Source of the DNA: Phaseolus vulgaris
Lineage: Eukaryota > Streptophyta > Magnoliopsida > Fabales > Fabaceae
Direction: 5' to 3'
Assembly: GCF_000499845.2 (NCBI RefSeq)
Contig: NC_023758.2
Coordinates: 15,802,927-15,866,926, forward strand
Length of the DNA: 64,000 bases
In this document: positions 34,338 through 48,100 of the stretch, in pieces
How the letters are laid out: the number at the start of each line of letters is the position of its first letter
Numbering within the stretch: the stretch's first letter is position 1
The notes under the pieces: generated by a model
Told to the model about the DNA's origin: nothing
The model's database searches: none
What the model saw: only the letters and a program-made list of their open reading frames with translations
Translations under genes and position numbers: made by a program

Positions 34338-36028
34338 TCAACTCGATGTATCCCTGCACTTCCACCTGATCTCCCGCAAAACCAAACAAGCAACCATCGT
34401 ACGACATTAGCTGGTCGGGAGACAACTGCAAACTATTGAATGTTGACCAAAACATCACATCAGTTGAGCTTCCATGATCAATAAGAACTCGATGTAGCTT
34501 CCTTCCCACGGTGACAACAGATATCACCACTGGATCATCCTCATGAGGAACCACGTCCTCCAAATCAGAGCTCGTAAAACAGTGAGCAGGCTCTGGTGGA
34601 TGGTCAGGTCTCCTCGCCTCCACGGTCATCACTGCTCTCGCGTATCGCTTACGCTTGGAAGTAGAACTCCTTCCTTTAGAAAATCCTCCTAAGATGGTGT
34701 TCAACTCTCCATGGACTGGTATCTCATGTGCTTGGTCCCTGGGAGCAACCTCTCCTTTCAGTTCTTTCTGGTTCGCCTCAAGGTATTCCTTCAAGAATCC
34801 ATCCTTCAACAAGCTCGCCACTTGGTGACCTAGAGTTATACATCGCGCAACGGCGTGCCCAAATCCCTTGTGGAATTCGCACCAAACCTCCTTTCATGGC
34901 CCCAAATTCCTGTCAGTCTTCTAAGGGAACCTCAATTTTTCCACGGCCCCTGGCACGCTCAGCAATTCTTTGTAAGATATTCAATACTTGGGTCGAAATG
35001 TCAAGTCCTCCCTGGTCTTAGACTTGAACTCGCTTCTCCTGGTCAGGTATGGTGCACGCCTCGAGTTCGTTCTCTTCTGGGTCGAGGTTTCGTTGACCCT
35101 CAGAGGTCGGAATCGGCTACCCTCCTTGGGCTTGGTCTGCCCTGAATACGAGTTGTTGTACTTCGCGAACACAACCTCCTTCGCGTTGATATGGGCGACC
35201 GCTCGTAGTCGTATTTTGGCGAATGTCTCTACCGGATTCTTGATCAATGAGTCGTTAAATGGTCCTTCCATGATTCCTTGTTCGAAGGCGTTGACCATCA
35301 CGACCTCGTCATGGTTCTAGAGCTTCACTTTAAGCACCTAGAATCTATTTAAGTAATTTTTCAGAGACTCCCTTTCCCTCTGTCTCACGCTGAAGAGGTC
35401 ATATAAAATTGGTGGTTTGACCTAGTTGACGGAAAATTGTTTCCTGAACAGCTTGAGAAAATGGTCGAAAGAGGTGATGTGGCCATCAGAAAGTCCATTA
35501 AACCACTACAGGGTTGTACCTGTGAATGTACCCATGAACATCTTACAATGGATAACATTTGTTCCCCTAGAAATAATCATCTGGGCATTAAACACCGTGA
35601 GATGATTTTTAGGGTCTTCTATCCCTGTGAAAATGATTTTGGGCTTGATGTAGTGTGCTAGCACAAGTTCATCCATGATCGCCTGCGAAAATGGCTTGGA
35701 CGAGCTCCCATAGGCATATTCAAACCTCGCTCCCTTGTGGAGCGTTGATCACACTATTGTAGACTCTTGCGCAAGTCCTCGTTGGTCTTGCACAATTCCT
35801 CACTATTTGCTCGCGAAGCATCTATCTCCGCCATCAATTGATCTTGCCTAGGCACTTGCTCAGCTCGAGCTTCTCCTGCTCGGCTTTAGCTTCTTGCCGG
35901 ATCCGCTCCTGCTATCGCATGTACTGCTCGTTGGCTTCCTGGAGAGCTCTTACGGTGTCCATGAGTTGTTGTAAGGTTGGGACCTCACTTCCTTCAGATC
36001 CCATAGATCCTTGTCTAGTGTTCCTCAT
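34338..36028 (-). pseudogene. Element I gag and protease N-terminal part
   Basis: Minus-strand Tat-like gag from an ATG at 36028 (MRNTRQGSMGSEG, then LQQLMDTVRALQEANEQ). It continues through a degraded core and a C-terminal part (KNPVETFAKIRLRAVAHI at about 35200) to the aspartic protease catalytic block (RVLIDHGSSTDVMFW, about 34470). Internal stops near 35300-35430 make it a pseudogene. Confidence 0.75.
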
Positions 36029-36098
36029 CGCCCTGCAAGGCTTCAAACACGAATCTGGGTGGGATAAGGTTTTATCAGACCCTACGGTGGGCGCCAAA

Positions 36099-36767
36099 TG
36101 TTCTCGCTGGTTGACTTTCTCGCCGATTACTTGAGTGGAAAACTCCACTTCTAACATGTCTCTTCTAGAATCTGTTCCACACCTTCTTGTTACACTGGAA
36201 CGTGGCTCTGTTGAAACAGAAGAGACTCTACTTGATGATTACACTCCGACGATCAAGTAAGTGAGAGCTTACTAAAATCAAATAAGCATTCAATCTCAAT
36301 CTCAGAAACAACGTACCTTTACCGGAGGACTCAAACCCCTTTTATAACTACTCTTGTAACAACTTTCTCTCATCAAAATCTTATCTCTATTGAAAACATA
36401 GAATAATAACAGAAAACCACCTACTAATAGGACACCACTTTAGGTGCTAACAGCAGGAAAATATTATGTTTTACGTGGCCACCCTTACTTACGGTGCTTC
36501 TCTTATTTAACAACTTTATCTTTTCAACCAACAACTGTATGAATGTATTTATGTATCTTAACAACCACATACACTTATCTGTTAGGTTAAAAAACATATT
36601 ATGCTAATAACTTTATTTTAATATATAACAAAAATATTATTTTAATTAGTCTCTAACGGACTTACCGATATAACTGGGTCAAACTCGTAACCCACCCTTT
36701 AAACCCAACAACCAAGCTGACCTACTCACATCCGTACATCGAACATTCAAGCACTTTGTCCAGTACA
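36099..36767 (-). repeat. 5' LTR of element I
   Basis: 669 bp, TGTTCTCGCTGG to CCAGTACA, adjoining the primer site at 36086-36098. Confidence 0.82.
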
Positions 36768-36969
36768 ACCGTTATTGTAGTTATCATGTTCATATAAAAA
36801 AAGGACATTGCTGCTATTGCTGTGCAAAGGTTTTTTTTGTCTGTCCACAGAGTAAAAAGCAGAACAAAAAGGGTTTTTGTCAATTGATTTCATGGTTGTT
36901 CTTATAATTTGTCTTCCTTAACAAAATGTCCAAAAGATCCACAGTAAATTTCTAGTAATCTTCCTACAG

Positions 36970-37011
<42 letters not shown>

Positions 37012-38390
37012 ACAGTAATAAATAAATTTAAATTTTATTTTATTATAATTTTAGAGATATTTAAGAGTTCTTATAAAAAAAAGACTTATTTTACATTATA
37101 AATATTTTATCTCTTTTTTTTTGTACATGATCTTGTAAATATTAAATTTTGAAGATTCACTACTAAATATATTTCAAAACATGTTTTTTTTTTCATAACA
37201 ATAATAATAATGATGAAGTTTTCTTGTGACTTTTATGTTTTAAGAAATTTAAATTTTTATTTAATTTTAGATAAGTTTCATTTTTTATGTTTTAATCCAA
37301 CTAAACGTTGTCTTTAAAGTATTTATTTAAAATACCATAAAAATAATCTAATTAATTATAAAGGTGAAAATAAGCATATACAAACCTGGAAATGTGAGTG
37401 ACATCACAACAAAAACAAAATCAGATATAAAAAGAACTAAAGATGAAGACAATTATAGAGTGTAACTATGTTATTTTGTGAATAGTGGATTTATAACTAA
37501 AAGTATTTCAACTCTATAATATATCTATAACTTGTGAGAATAAGAAAGATATTAAAAACTTTAGAAGAAAAAACTTAAGCCTTTACAATTATATATATAC
37601 TTCTATGTACTAACTTCTTAGAAAATAAAAAAATAAAAGATATTTAAAAATATGGAATAATAAGTTGGTGGTGGAGGTGTTGCCATTTTCTTCTCACCTT
37701 CTTTCATTGACTTACAGAGTCTGCCAAATGTCTTATTTTTATAAAGTCTTTTGGTCAATTTCAGCAGTACTTCATTTAATAATCCAATTATTTTAGGCCA
37801 CATGCCTCCCTACACACCACAAAATTCATTCCTACTTACTTAAGGCTTGGACAATTAATTCATCTTCTCAAAATGTTGAATGCTTCATTTTTTAAAAATA
37901 TTTAACTATTTTCTTTATATTAAATATTTCCAAAAAGTAAGAAGAGAAAATTCAAATACCATTTTCTTAATTCTTTTACAAGTTATTGTAACAAAAATAT
38001 TAGGATTTTGTGAGTTGATTATAATGATGAAGAACAGATGTTTATAAACCCTAAAGAGATAGAGTAATAAAAAAATTGAAAATATCAATTGGGTTATGTA
38101 TTATATGAGTGTTCACATTATTTTAAAACATGCATGAGGAGATATCAACATCTTAAATTTATATTTATATTTTCACATATTAGTCTTAATTTTTATAAGA
38201 AGATACTTCAAGTATAAAAATTGCTCTAAAATGAATTTTGCACATTTTAATATTATTATAATTATATTTCAAAAGTTTATATGTTGATAGTTATTATGAT
38301 AAAATAGTGATAATTTATAATTCTTGTGAGCAAAAAGTAGACCTCAGTAGTAAAAACATGCAGAGTTTTTAATAAGATGAAAGCTAATGT
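36768..38390. other. AT-rich intergenic region upstream of the WRKY gene
   Basis: Contains a (TA)n microsatellite at about 36973-37008 and otherwise unremarkable AT-rich DNA. Two WRKY-type W-boxes occur: TTGACT at 37707-37712 (plus) and TTGACC at 37753-37758 (minus), some 930-970 bp before the WRKY ATG. No gene was recognised. The real promoter start is not determined. Confidence 0.45.
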
Positions 38391-38678
38391 ATGAATGAAA
38401 AGATATTATTTTGTATAACAGAGCATTTGGTTGGCATAAGGCGTGGACTTTTTGCTACATTTTGTTCATTCAGATCCACCAAACCAAACCAAACCAAACC
38501 CATCACACAAAATCACGTAAAGCACCCAACTCAAAAGCTTCAAACTTTTTTTTTCAGTTTCCAAATTACGACACAGGGAAAGAAAAGGAAAAAGAGTTGC
38601 AAAGTTTTCGTCTTTTGTTGCTTCAAAGTGAGAGAAAAGTTTGAAACTTTCTTTCATCTGTTTAATTATTTAACTGGG
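38391..38678 (+). other. 5' leader of WRKY gene, open in frame from an upstream ATG
   Basis: The 288 nt before the WRKY ATG contain no stop in the WRKY frame after an ATG at 38391. The predicted extension (96 aa, K/Q/T/F-rich) does not look like a WRKY N-terminus, and GC content jumps at 38679. It is more likely untranslated leader, but an extended product is formally possible. Confidence 0.45.
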
Positions 38679-41600
38679 ATGGCGGGCGGCGGAAGTGGGA
38701 ACCGGCCGCCGTGGAAGGAGGCGGCGCCGCCTCGACCCACCATCAGTCTCCCTCCAAGGGCTGCTTCCATGGAGACCCTTTTCAATGGTGGCTTCAGCCC
38801 TGGTCCCATGACTCTTCTCTCTGGCTTTCTGACTGATGGGGATGACTGCAACAAGTCCTTCTCTCAGCTCCTCGCCGGAGCCATGGCTTCTCCGGTGGCC
38901 GCCGCCGTGCACGACTCATCTGGCTTCTTTTCACCTTCTCAGGTACTATACTTCTTTCTCTCACTCATCACGTGCAAGTTCTTCTAGTGTTGCATTTTCA
39001 TTTATCAAACATAGTAAGTGTAGGAAAGTTTGTTTTTTATTTTTGGTCAGACAAAATTCTGATGCAAAACTTCAGCTACTTTTAGTATGGTTAAAATTGA
39101 AGTTTGACACCTAAGTAATTGACTTTTAATGTTGACTTTTTATATGCGGATTAGTGAAGTGATTAAGTTAAAATGATTTTGATTAGGAAATGGCTTAAAA
39201 TCCTCCTTGTTAGAGAGGAGTTGTAGGTAAGTGTTTCTATCTGGTTTCTGGGAATGGGCTAGGAACCTCTTCATTATAGGCAGATTGTTTTTGTCATATT
39301 TTGTATTTGTTATGTTTGTACAAATACATTTAAGATTTTACTCAACTGAGAAAATCTGAGAAATTCGTGTCAAGGCCATGTTTGGATAAATTTCTTTATA
39401 AGCATTCACGAAGGGATAAAATAATAAGAAAAAATTAAGTGGGTTTCTCTCTTAAGCTAAAATTAGCTATTTGCATAGTTTAAAATAAACTTTTGGAGAT
39501 GTTAAATGAGAAAGTTTTACAAATTAGTTTAGAGGAGAAGTTTTTTTTCCCTTATTCTCTTCTAAAAGGGTTTTATATAGAAGTTTATCTATAAGGTGGT
39601 AATGGTGACTATAACCCTTTGGTTAGATTCATGGAATCTAATCTATTACAATGAATGTAGAGTTATTATTATTATATATAGTTATAATTTCTTTCCTTTA
39701 ATTTGAGGGTGAGATTTGTTTTTAGGGGGATTCTTAGAAGGGTATCTTTTTTTTCTTTTACTGGAATGGGGTCTTCGTCAAAATTATTGTATTTTGTAAT
39801 GGTAATGGGCAAGTTATGATACACAAATAAAAGTTTCTGGGGAGGAACTGTATTCTAGTTACAGATCAATATAAGTTGGAAACTATAATCATATACAGTG
39901 CTTGATATTGTGATTTCTAGTACATAATTAAAACGAAATTAAAATAAATTAGTGGATATGTCTGAAATATTTTGTGGACATGTTTGAACATGTCAATCAC
40001 ATGAGGCCAATTTTCTACCCCTTTGTTAAGGATTGTCCAAGTTTACAACATGTGTCGTCCTCATTTTGTAGCATATTGACTCCTTCAATCTTTCAACTTT
40101 TCACATTTATTGCTGGCCTATTTTTTAACTTTTACGTTGAAATTGACAGGTGGGTCCATGGGCAACCCCAGTTGCTTATTATAAACAAAGAGTGGTATTG
40201 CAAAACAATTGGATTTGAATTTTTAAAGTTTTAAAATAGTTATATAAAGGTACATGTTCTCAAGTAAAGATTCAATTGTGGTGACTTGATGAAGAAACCT
40301 CATGTACATGTTTGTGTTGGCTTCTGTTATAACTTTTCTATTTTGGAGATCAGATGGAGTTTCTTTATACTTCTATTTTAACCAAGTGAGTGTTAGTCTA
40401 AAGACAATAATTTACCCATTTAAGGTGGAAAACAATTCATTGTTTTTGCACAAACTTCCATTGATTATGTCATAACTCTAAATACAAGTTTTTCTGTACC
40501 TCAATTCCTTTTAAGGAACACAGTAAAGGACCAGCATATTTATTATATACCAATACAATCAGTTTTAGACAGTAGGTTTTATAAGCTATCATAGTATGAT
40601 ATGTCTATTCTCCAAGATTCAAGATGGAAACAGTACAAGCATGGTTCATTATGTTTGTTAAGGTGTTACACTCGGTGGATGCTTGGATTCACGTTGAATA
40701 GTCCAAAATCACTTCAAAATATCAGCTAATGTGATTAGATATTCAAAACTGATTTTGGTTGACCTGAGTTTTATTTCTAACTTCTATAATGAAAACATCT
40801 AAACTTAAATCACTTAATTTCAAAATCAATTTTATATAAGCTCTCCTAAAAACACTCATCTTCACGTTGAATCACTCAGCAGGAGCTCCAAACTGATCTC
40901 CTAACCAGATGCTTAGGCTTAGGTCCACTCTAAATTTTACAATAATATTTATAATACCATCAAGTTGTATTGAGGTCCTAGCACAGATAATACTTAATAG
41001 AATACATAGATTGGACCCTTGAACCAATTGTTATTCAAAATTTGAATGCTACTTCGATTATATCAAATATCTAAATGTACATGATGATGAAAATTTGATG
41101 TTTGCATGACGTTTACAAAAGCATGCATCCACTCCTTATTCTTCTGACAACCCCATTTTTTATACATGTAGGTGTCATTTGGAATGACACACCAGCAGGC
41201 AATAGCCCAAGTTTCAGTGCAGGCTTCACAAGCTAACTCAAACATGAATATCCACCCTGAACATTCAATGTCTGTATCAGTATCATCACCTACCTCATTC
41301 ACACAGGTTCCTGCAGCTACTTCCAATACCAAACAACAGCTCATTCCACCCTTAACTGCAGACTCTCGGGCCACAATGACCGAATTCGCTCATCATTCTC
41401 ACTCTGAACAAAAATTGCAATCTTCATCACTGAATGTTGATAAGCCTGCAGATGATGGCCACAACTGGAGGAAGTATGGACAGAAACAGGTGAAGGGTAG
41501 TGAATTTCCTCGAAGTTATTACAAATGCACACATCCACACTGTCCTGTCAAGAAAAAGGTTGAACGTTCACTTGAGGGTCATGTAACTGCAATTATTTAT

Positions 41601-42741
41601 AAAGGAGAACACAACCATCAACGTCCTCTTCCTAACAAGCGCTCAAAAGATGCTTTGACTTCAAATGAAAATTCAAATATGCAATGGAATGCTTCTGCTT
41701 ATCAAGGGACTACTAAGATGGATCCAGAGTCAAGTCAGGCAACAGCTGATCATCTATCAGGAAGTGACAGTGAGGAAGTAGGTGATCATGAAGCTGAAGA
41801 GGATGAGAAAAATGTTGAGCCTCACCCCAAGAGGAGGTACACTTGTATTACTTGTTATGAGTTAGAAAAGAAGAAAACTTAGTTACAAACAAGTAGAGTA
41901 ATTAACTTGTTGGTTATAGAAATTAACTAGATATAAATATGGATTTTTTGCTCCTTCTTTGTGTTGGTGAAAAGTCTAAGTCTCTATCCTAATATACCTA
42001 TCTCTCCGTTCAATTCAATAAAATCTCACTTTTCTTTTCCACTTTTATCATTTGTCTTTTCTGATATTAGAAGTGTTGTAATTCTGCAGTAAAACAGAAG
42101 TCACAAATTTAGATCCAACATTTTCACATAGGACTGTCACTGAGCCTAGAATCATTGTGCAAACAACAAGTGAAGTTGATCTTTTAGATGATGGTTACAG
42201 ATGGCGAAAATATGGGCAGAAAGTAGTCAAAGGCAACCCTTATCCGAGGTGTTATTGCTTCTCCTCCACACTTTGTTGCATTCATTGAACTATTCATGAC
42301 TGTTAATTATGATTTTTCTCAACTTGTTAAAAAATTATCCCTCAAAGAAAAATGCTCAACTTTTTCAATCTTCATCACTCATTATATTTACTACTTCATA
42401 TCATACTGACCTCATCATTAAGCTTGTCTAGTCTAATGCTAAATCTAGCATATATCATGTGTAGGAGTTATTACAAATGTACAACCCCGGGTTGTAAGGT
42501 CCGAAAGCATGTTGAGAGGGCTTCAACAGATCCTAAAGCTGTCATAACAACATACGAAGGAAAACACAATCATGATGTTCCAGCAGCTAAGACCAGCAGC
42601 CACGTTATGGCTGGTAACACTTCACAGATAAAACCACAAAACTCCAATCCTGGAAAACATAGTTTTGGCACCAGAGATATTGGTGGCAATGAACAGCAGC
42701 CGGTTGCACGGCTTCGGTTGAAGGAAGAGAAGATAACCTAG
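38679..42741 (+). CDS. WRKY: Group I WRKY transcription factor (WRKY3/4-like), 4 exons
   Basis: Nuclear DNA-binding regulator of stress and defence genes that recognises W-boxes. Exons: 38679-38942, 41172-41836, 42090-42248, 42465-42741; all introns are GT-AG and phases join in frame to give 454 aa. The N-terminus has [11 protein letters not shown] and [10 protein letters not shown], typical of the WRKY3/4 group, with S-P pairs at 40, 71 and 85. The first WRKY domain has WRKYGQK at 187-193 and a C-X4-C-X22-H-X-H zinc site; the second has WRKYGQK at 348-354 and C-X4-C-X23-H-X-H. Intron 3 splits the Arg codon just after the second WRKYGQK strand, the classic position. Both domains look intact. 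Intron 1 is 2.2 kb. The start fits the family; an in-frame ATG also exists at 38391. Confidence 0.93.
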
Positions 42742-45108
42742 TGTGTGCTGGAAGAACTTGCTGCCTGTAAGGAAGAATGTGTCTCACTCAAAAGTCATCT
42801 TTATTTTCATGCTCATTTCATTCTTTTTTTAGTCTTAGGCTTAAGTTTTGATCATGGCCTATCAGTGCAATCCCTAATAAACAAATAGTTCAACACTTTT
42901 TCCCTACCAGTTTTCTTCCACACCACATCATGATGAAAGAGGTAATGGCAAAAAAGAAGGGTTTATTTACACACTGAACACATATTTTGGATGATACTGT
43001 ATTATTTATACCTTGTACATTGAGAAATGTATGTTATGTTGTTTAATATAGTTGGTCATCATTTCATAGTCTAATTCCTTCTTATTTGATATTTTGTTCA
43101 AGAATGTGAAATTTTTGGATTATGAAGTGAGTCTCATCAAGAATAATGCACAACTCTTGTAATCAAGGTAGGTTCTTCCAAGAATAAAAGATTAAACAAT
43201 TTTTTTACTCTCTCACATCTGATGGGATTGCATTTACTTGTTTTAAAAATTACATTGATTTTATTACTTTAATGTAAAATGGTTATACTAAATCAACCAG
43301 AATTTATAATAAGAATGACTTACAAGGTTGGTATTGCAAAAATTAAAAAACTTATCATGCATACAAATATTTAGTTTATGACTTTTATTTTTTATTTCTA
43401 AAAAAGTTGTTTGAATTTTGTTATGTGTAAAATTTCTTTTTTTGTAAGTTCTTGTTATTTTGCTTCTTTTTTAATTTATTTGTTTTTTAATTCTTGTAAT
43501 ATTTTGTTCATTTGAATTCTTCCCTCTTAAAAAGAGAGTAAATGTATTAGAAAGAGTAAAATTAAATAATAAAGATGAAAACTAAGAAATCAAGAGTTGA
43601 CCAAAATATTATTTGGAACTAAACATAAAATATAGTTATATTTCTGTTTGACCAAAAACATATATAAACTTGGATTTTATATTTAAATTGTTTACTTATA
43701 TAATTGCACGTCATGTAAAAAATCAGGTGAAAAGAGGTATCAAACAGAAGTGATACCTAATGTATTTATTTCTCACATTTTACCATTAATTTTTAAATTG
43801 TTTGTGTTGGGTTTGAAAGATCATATTTGACATGGTCTAACTTAAAGAGAGACTTAAAAAATGTAAAAGAAACATTTGAAGGAACAGAAATTCAACTAAA
43901 TGAAGATATAAAACTTGAAAACCAAGTTGAAAGACTTCTCACAAGTTGAACAGCAGCTAAATTGTCACAAGATTCTCTCACATAGCTTCTCATATTTTTA
44001 CCCCCACTCCTCTCTTCATTTGCATTATTATAGAGTTTGTAAACCTTTATTAAAAAAACAATTGTTTTTTGAAAGTAATATTACAAATATGAATAAACTA
44101 TTTAAACAGAAATGAAATATTAATAGAATTTGTTTATGGATAAAATATATTTGGAGTTATATAAACAAATTTCAAATTCAGTTTTTGTAATCTATTTTTT
44201 GTCTTGTTTTTGCTTGTTTAAATTAGAAATGTTTCTGTCTAAAGGTAATTATAATTAATATTTAAGGGAAAAAATATTTTGAGAGAGTTATAACTGAATT
44301 TAGAAAGTTGTAAAAGTCTAGTTGGAATAATTTTCCCTCTTAATTATAGAAAGTAATTATTACATATTTCACATTGATACTACACGATACAAGATAATTA
44401 CCAAAATATATTTTGTATATTTCAAAATACAATTAAAATAAGGCTGAATACAAAAGACTTTTATCTATATGGGTCAAATGGATGATTAAACTTATAAAAT
44501 GTACAATTAAACTTCTCCCTTTAGTCTTGTACTAAAAGAGGATATGTTTTAAATATAAAACTAAAAAAAAATATAATATAAAAGTTTAGTAGTAAAGGAC
44601 TAAAATATGGATGCTTGGTAATCTCCTCTATTAAATTTCTAATTGTGATTTCAAAGACTAAATTTTATACTTACAATTTTTCAAATAATTCATAAAAGCA
44701 GGCCAGAACATATTCCCAAGAGTATAATTAAATTAGACAAATTTTGCAAGTATTAGATTTCTACATAAGAACAATATAAATACCAAATCTAAGTACCGAT
44801 TTTCTATAAGATATTTTCCAGAGAACAAAAATGATACAGCCATTAAACTCCTAGTAACAAAGAACTTGAATTCTTATCATAAATATGTCAACTTCTAAAT
44901 TCTTATCATAAATATCTGATGACATTAAACATGAAGGCGTTGATAATTCTGAATCCTTTGGCTAGTGGTGGTAGTCTGGTGGAGAGTTTTTGCCCTTAAG
45001 AAGCATTGGTATTTTGTGGTGCACAAAAAACGTACCCACTTTTCAACCACTGAAGAATACGCTATCAAAACTAGGATTAACATATTGCTACTCCTATGAC
45101 TAAATTGA
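42742..45108. other. Intergenic region between the convergent WRKY and RRP40 genes
   Basis: Holds the 3' untranslated regions of both genes, which point towards each other. A candidate poly(A) signal for WRKY (AATAAA) is at 42876-42881. The rest, 43200-44700, is AT-rich with no recognised gene or repeat. Confidence 0.5.
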
Positions 45109-48100
45109 TCATTGGATCCTCTTTAGAAGCTTTTCAACCATTATTCTCTGCTGAGCATCACTCAGTGTCTCTGAATTCATGATTGCATTAGCTACGGTAA
45201 TAGTTGTTTGTGGAGATGCTGCATTTACCTGGATGGAACAATTGAAAAGGAAATCTGAAACTAATATAATGAAATTTCCTCCAACTTCAACTTAAAAGAA
45301 ACAAAGATAAAGAACATGATATGTAACGTCACACTAAAAATAGTTAGTGTCTGCATACCCAAACACGTCCATTTAAGCCAACTGCAATCTCAAAGGAAAT
45401 TTTCTTCCCTAAAGCATCAAGAACTGGACACGTAGGTGAGCTTAGAAGCCTACAAACACAATCTCTCATGTCAATATCTGTTAATGTTATTCAAGAACAG
45501 AAAAAATAAAATAACACTGTCAAACCTCCTTGAGAGACCAGTTGTACACTCAAACATATAGCCATCTTTTAGAGCACCAAATTCTGCTGCTTTCCCAGTA
45601 GCTGAACAAACACCAAAACAAAATAAAAGGCATTGTTAAGTCTGCAAAACTAATACAGAAATAAATTTAAAACTAAGTAACAAAAAAGTCCACAATTTAA
45701 GAGGCACAAGGAAAAAAACAAAGTCGAAATAAAACACCAACCATCAGTGCATGACAGCTCTGGATTCATTCCAGGGTTTGCTTTTACAACCCGCACATAA
45801 AGCAAAGTACCTATCTGCAAGTGATGCATTAGGCAAAATAAATTACAACCTACATAAATGTGATAGACCAACCAGACAAAACATGGCTTAACACCAGATG
45901 AGAACAAGTCAAGTTGCTAGTTTGACATCCAAATCAAAAGAGGAAAAGAAAAATGTAAATGAATTTTACACTTCATGTTTTACAATATCTAATTACAAAA
46001 TACACTTCCAGAAGACTTAATTAGGTTAACCAAGGTGATCTGTGGCAGTGGCGAAGTTCATTAATGGAAAAAGCACCCACTGCTTCATAGTCCTAATCAC
46101 ACCCTAAAAGATAAATAGAAACAGAAAAACTGTTTGTTAGGACTTCAGCATAAGGGGGAGAGAACCTAACCCAAAATACTAGTCCATTAGGTGAGAGAGT
46201 CCCAAGGCTTAAGTACTAGATCAAGTAGTTCATCCTATTCAACGTGGAACTCCTACCATTGCTACCCCCATTGAGGGTAAATGCCCACGACAGCTTTCAC
46301 TTTATCAATACTGACCCAGTGCCTTTATCTATGAGATGACTTCACTCATCTATCATTATTGTTAGGACCAACTGTTTGCACCTTAATCCAAACTATAAAT
46401 AGCCTTTTGCATAATCCAACTCTCAACGAATGCACCAATTGTAAGCACTTAAGAACAAGAGGAGACCCAACCCAGAAGACTAGTCTATTAGATGGGAGAG
46501 TCTACCTCATCAAGTAGCTCACCATCTTACTTAATTTGGGACTCCTAAGTTTGTTGCTGACTTGTTCTTCTTCCATATTGAATAAATCCAATGAATTTGG
46601 CAAACCACATGGAGCTCTAACATGTGTTGTTGTTAGGACGAAGTTTTATATCCTATTTTCACCTCCTAATGCATAATTCATACCAAGAAATACTTAAAAC
46701 CAACTGCTCCACATCAGCCACTAGTACTGATCTGAGCCTGGACACCCCTGAAATAAAAAAAAATTCTAAATATGCCAAAATATTCAACTATTCATTTTCT
46801 TTTTCAAAACAAGGATATCAAGGCTGATCAAGGATGAAAACTCTAATTAAAGCTCCATAGCTAAGAATAATCCGGCTTGTAACAATTTGACACTTCAAGC
46901 ATTGATATCAAAAGAAAATTACCCAAGACTATGCATAATAAATGAAAACTTACTACTATTGAAATGGAGGAAAAAGTACAGCCATAAGGTGAATAAGATT
47001 TCCTCAAGATCAGACAAAACAGATACATAGAAAGAACATGAAAGTAAAAATAAATATAAAATGCAACTTTGGCCCCAAATACAACCAATTTAAGATTTCC
47101 TCAAGATCAGACAAAACAGATACATAGAAAGAACATGAAAGTAAAAATAAATATAAAATGCAACTTTGGCCCCAAATACAACCAATTTATGATGGATTGT
47201 TAGGAACCAAGAATTATAAAGAGAAGAAAAAAAAGGTTTTTATTGAATAGAAAGAAAAGAACAAGAAATAGGAGAGCACTCTCTCCTTCAAGGGCTTCCC
47301 CTTCACAAAGAGGGGAAGCTCTCTACAAAAATATTACACACTCCCCTCCCCCTCTCCTTCTTTCTTATTTATATCTAACTAGCAAAACAAATAACTAACT
47401 CATGACTATTCTAATTCTAACAAACTCCTCCTCTATGTGTATCCTAACAATACACTCTTCCAAAAAACAACCTTGTCCTCAAGGTTGGAACAGTGGAACC
47501 TTGATTCCATGGCTCTTCTTCATCACCATGATCTTTATCTACGCTTCCTGAAAGTATTGTGATATTGTCTATCATAGGGAGGGAACCCATTGGCTACTGC
47601 ATGCAAATTCTGGTCTGGAGGCTTAGGTGGTGGTGGGGATGAAAGAGGATTTTGTATAAAAGTCTTTGAACCCAGTATGTTGAAATTCCAAGATTCTGAT
47701 GTCATTGATGTTCTTACCTTCATTATCAAATCTTGATCCAACAATGATTTCTTATGCATTTTATGTAAAACTGAATTTGGGAAAAAATGGTGCTTGGGCA
47801 TCTCCACCTTCAACTTTCTTACTGGTTAGCTCTATCATTAGGCTATCAAGAAAAAGGTCATTACAGCACAGTCTTCATTCTCTTTATTGATGCATCCTCT
47901 TCTGCCCTCCTCATTTCTGTTTCCTTTACAAATCTCACTTCATTTTTTGTTTTTTCTTCGCTGCAGAGGGTGTGATTCTTCATTGCTAAACCTTCTTCCA
48001 CATCTCGGGTTTTCTTCTCTTCATCATTAACAGATTTCTCTCCTCCCTCCGACATCCTGTCACTCTTCTTGTTGTTCCGCAGCAATTCCTTCAACGTTAT

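Larger units (their letters stand above)
31827..36767 (-). mobile_element. Element I: Tat-like Gypsy retrotransposon, pol deleted
   Basis: LTRs at 31827-32498 (3') and 36099-36767 (5'), starting TGTTCTCGC and ending CCAGTACA. They are visibly diverged, so the insertion is old; flanks ATAGT and ACCGT no longer match well. The primer site on the minus strand, TTTGGCGCCCACC (36086-36098), is typical of Tat/Ogre-type elements. The minus strand encodes gag and protease and stops at the start of RT (MTGIDPDILCHRLTM). RT, RNase H and integrase are absent. A CACTA element (33504-34337) interrupts the protease. Confidence 0.85.

Noticed and set aside
38466..38912. Minus-strand frames opposite WRKY exon 1
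   Set aside because: Shadows of the GC-rich WRKY exon with no recognised domain.
40660..40920. Possible MITE in WRKY intron 1
   Set aside because: TTCACGTTGAAT occurs twice in the same orientation, but no terminal inverted repeats or target duplication could be found.
41172..41882. A stand-alone protein starting at 41172
   Set aside because: The frame opens at a splice acceptor (GTG, not ATG) and its last residues run into an intron. It is exon 2 of the WRKY gene.
42352..42741. A separate single-WRKY gene
   Set aside because: The first ~37 codons are intron. The WRKY finger joins exon 3 at the conserved Arg-codon splice site.
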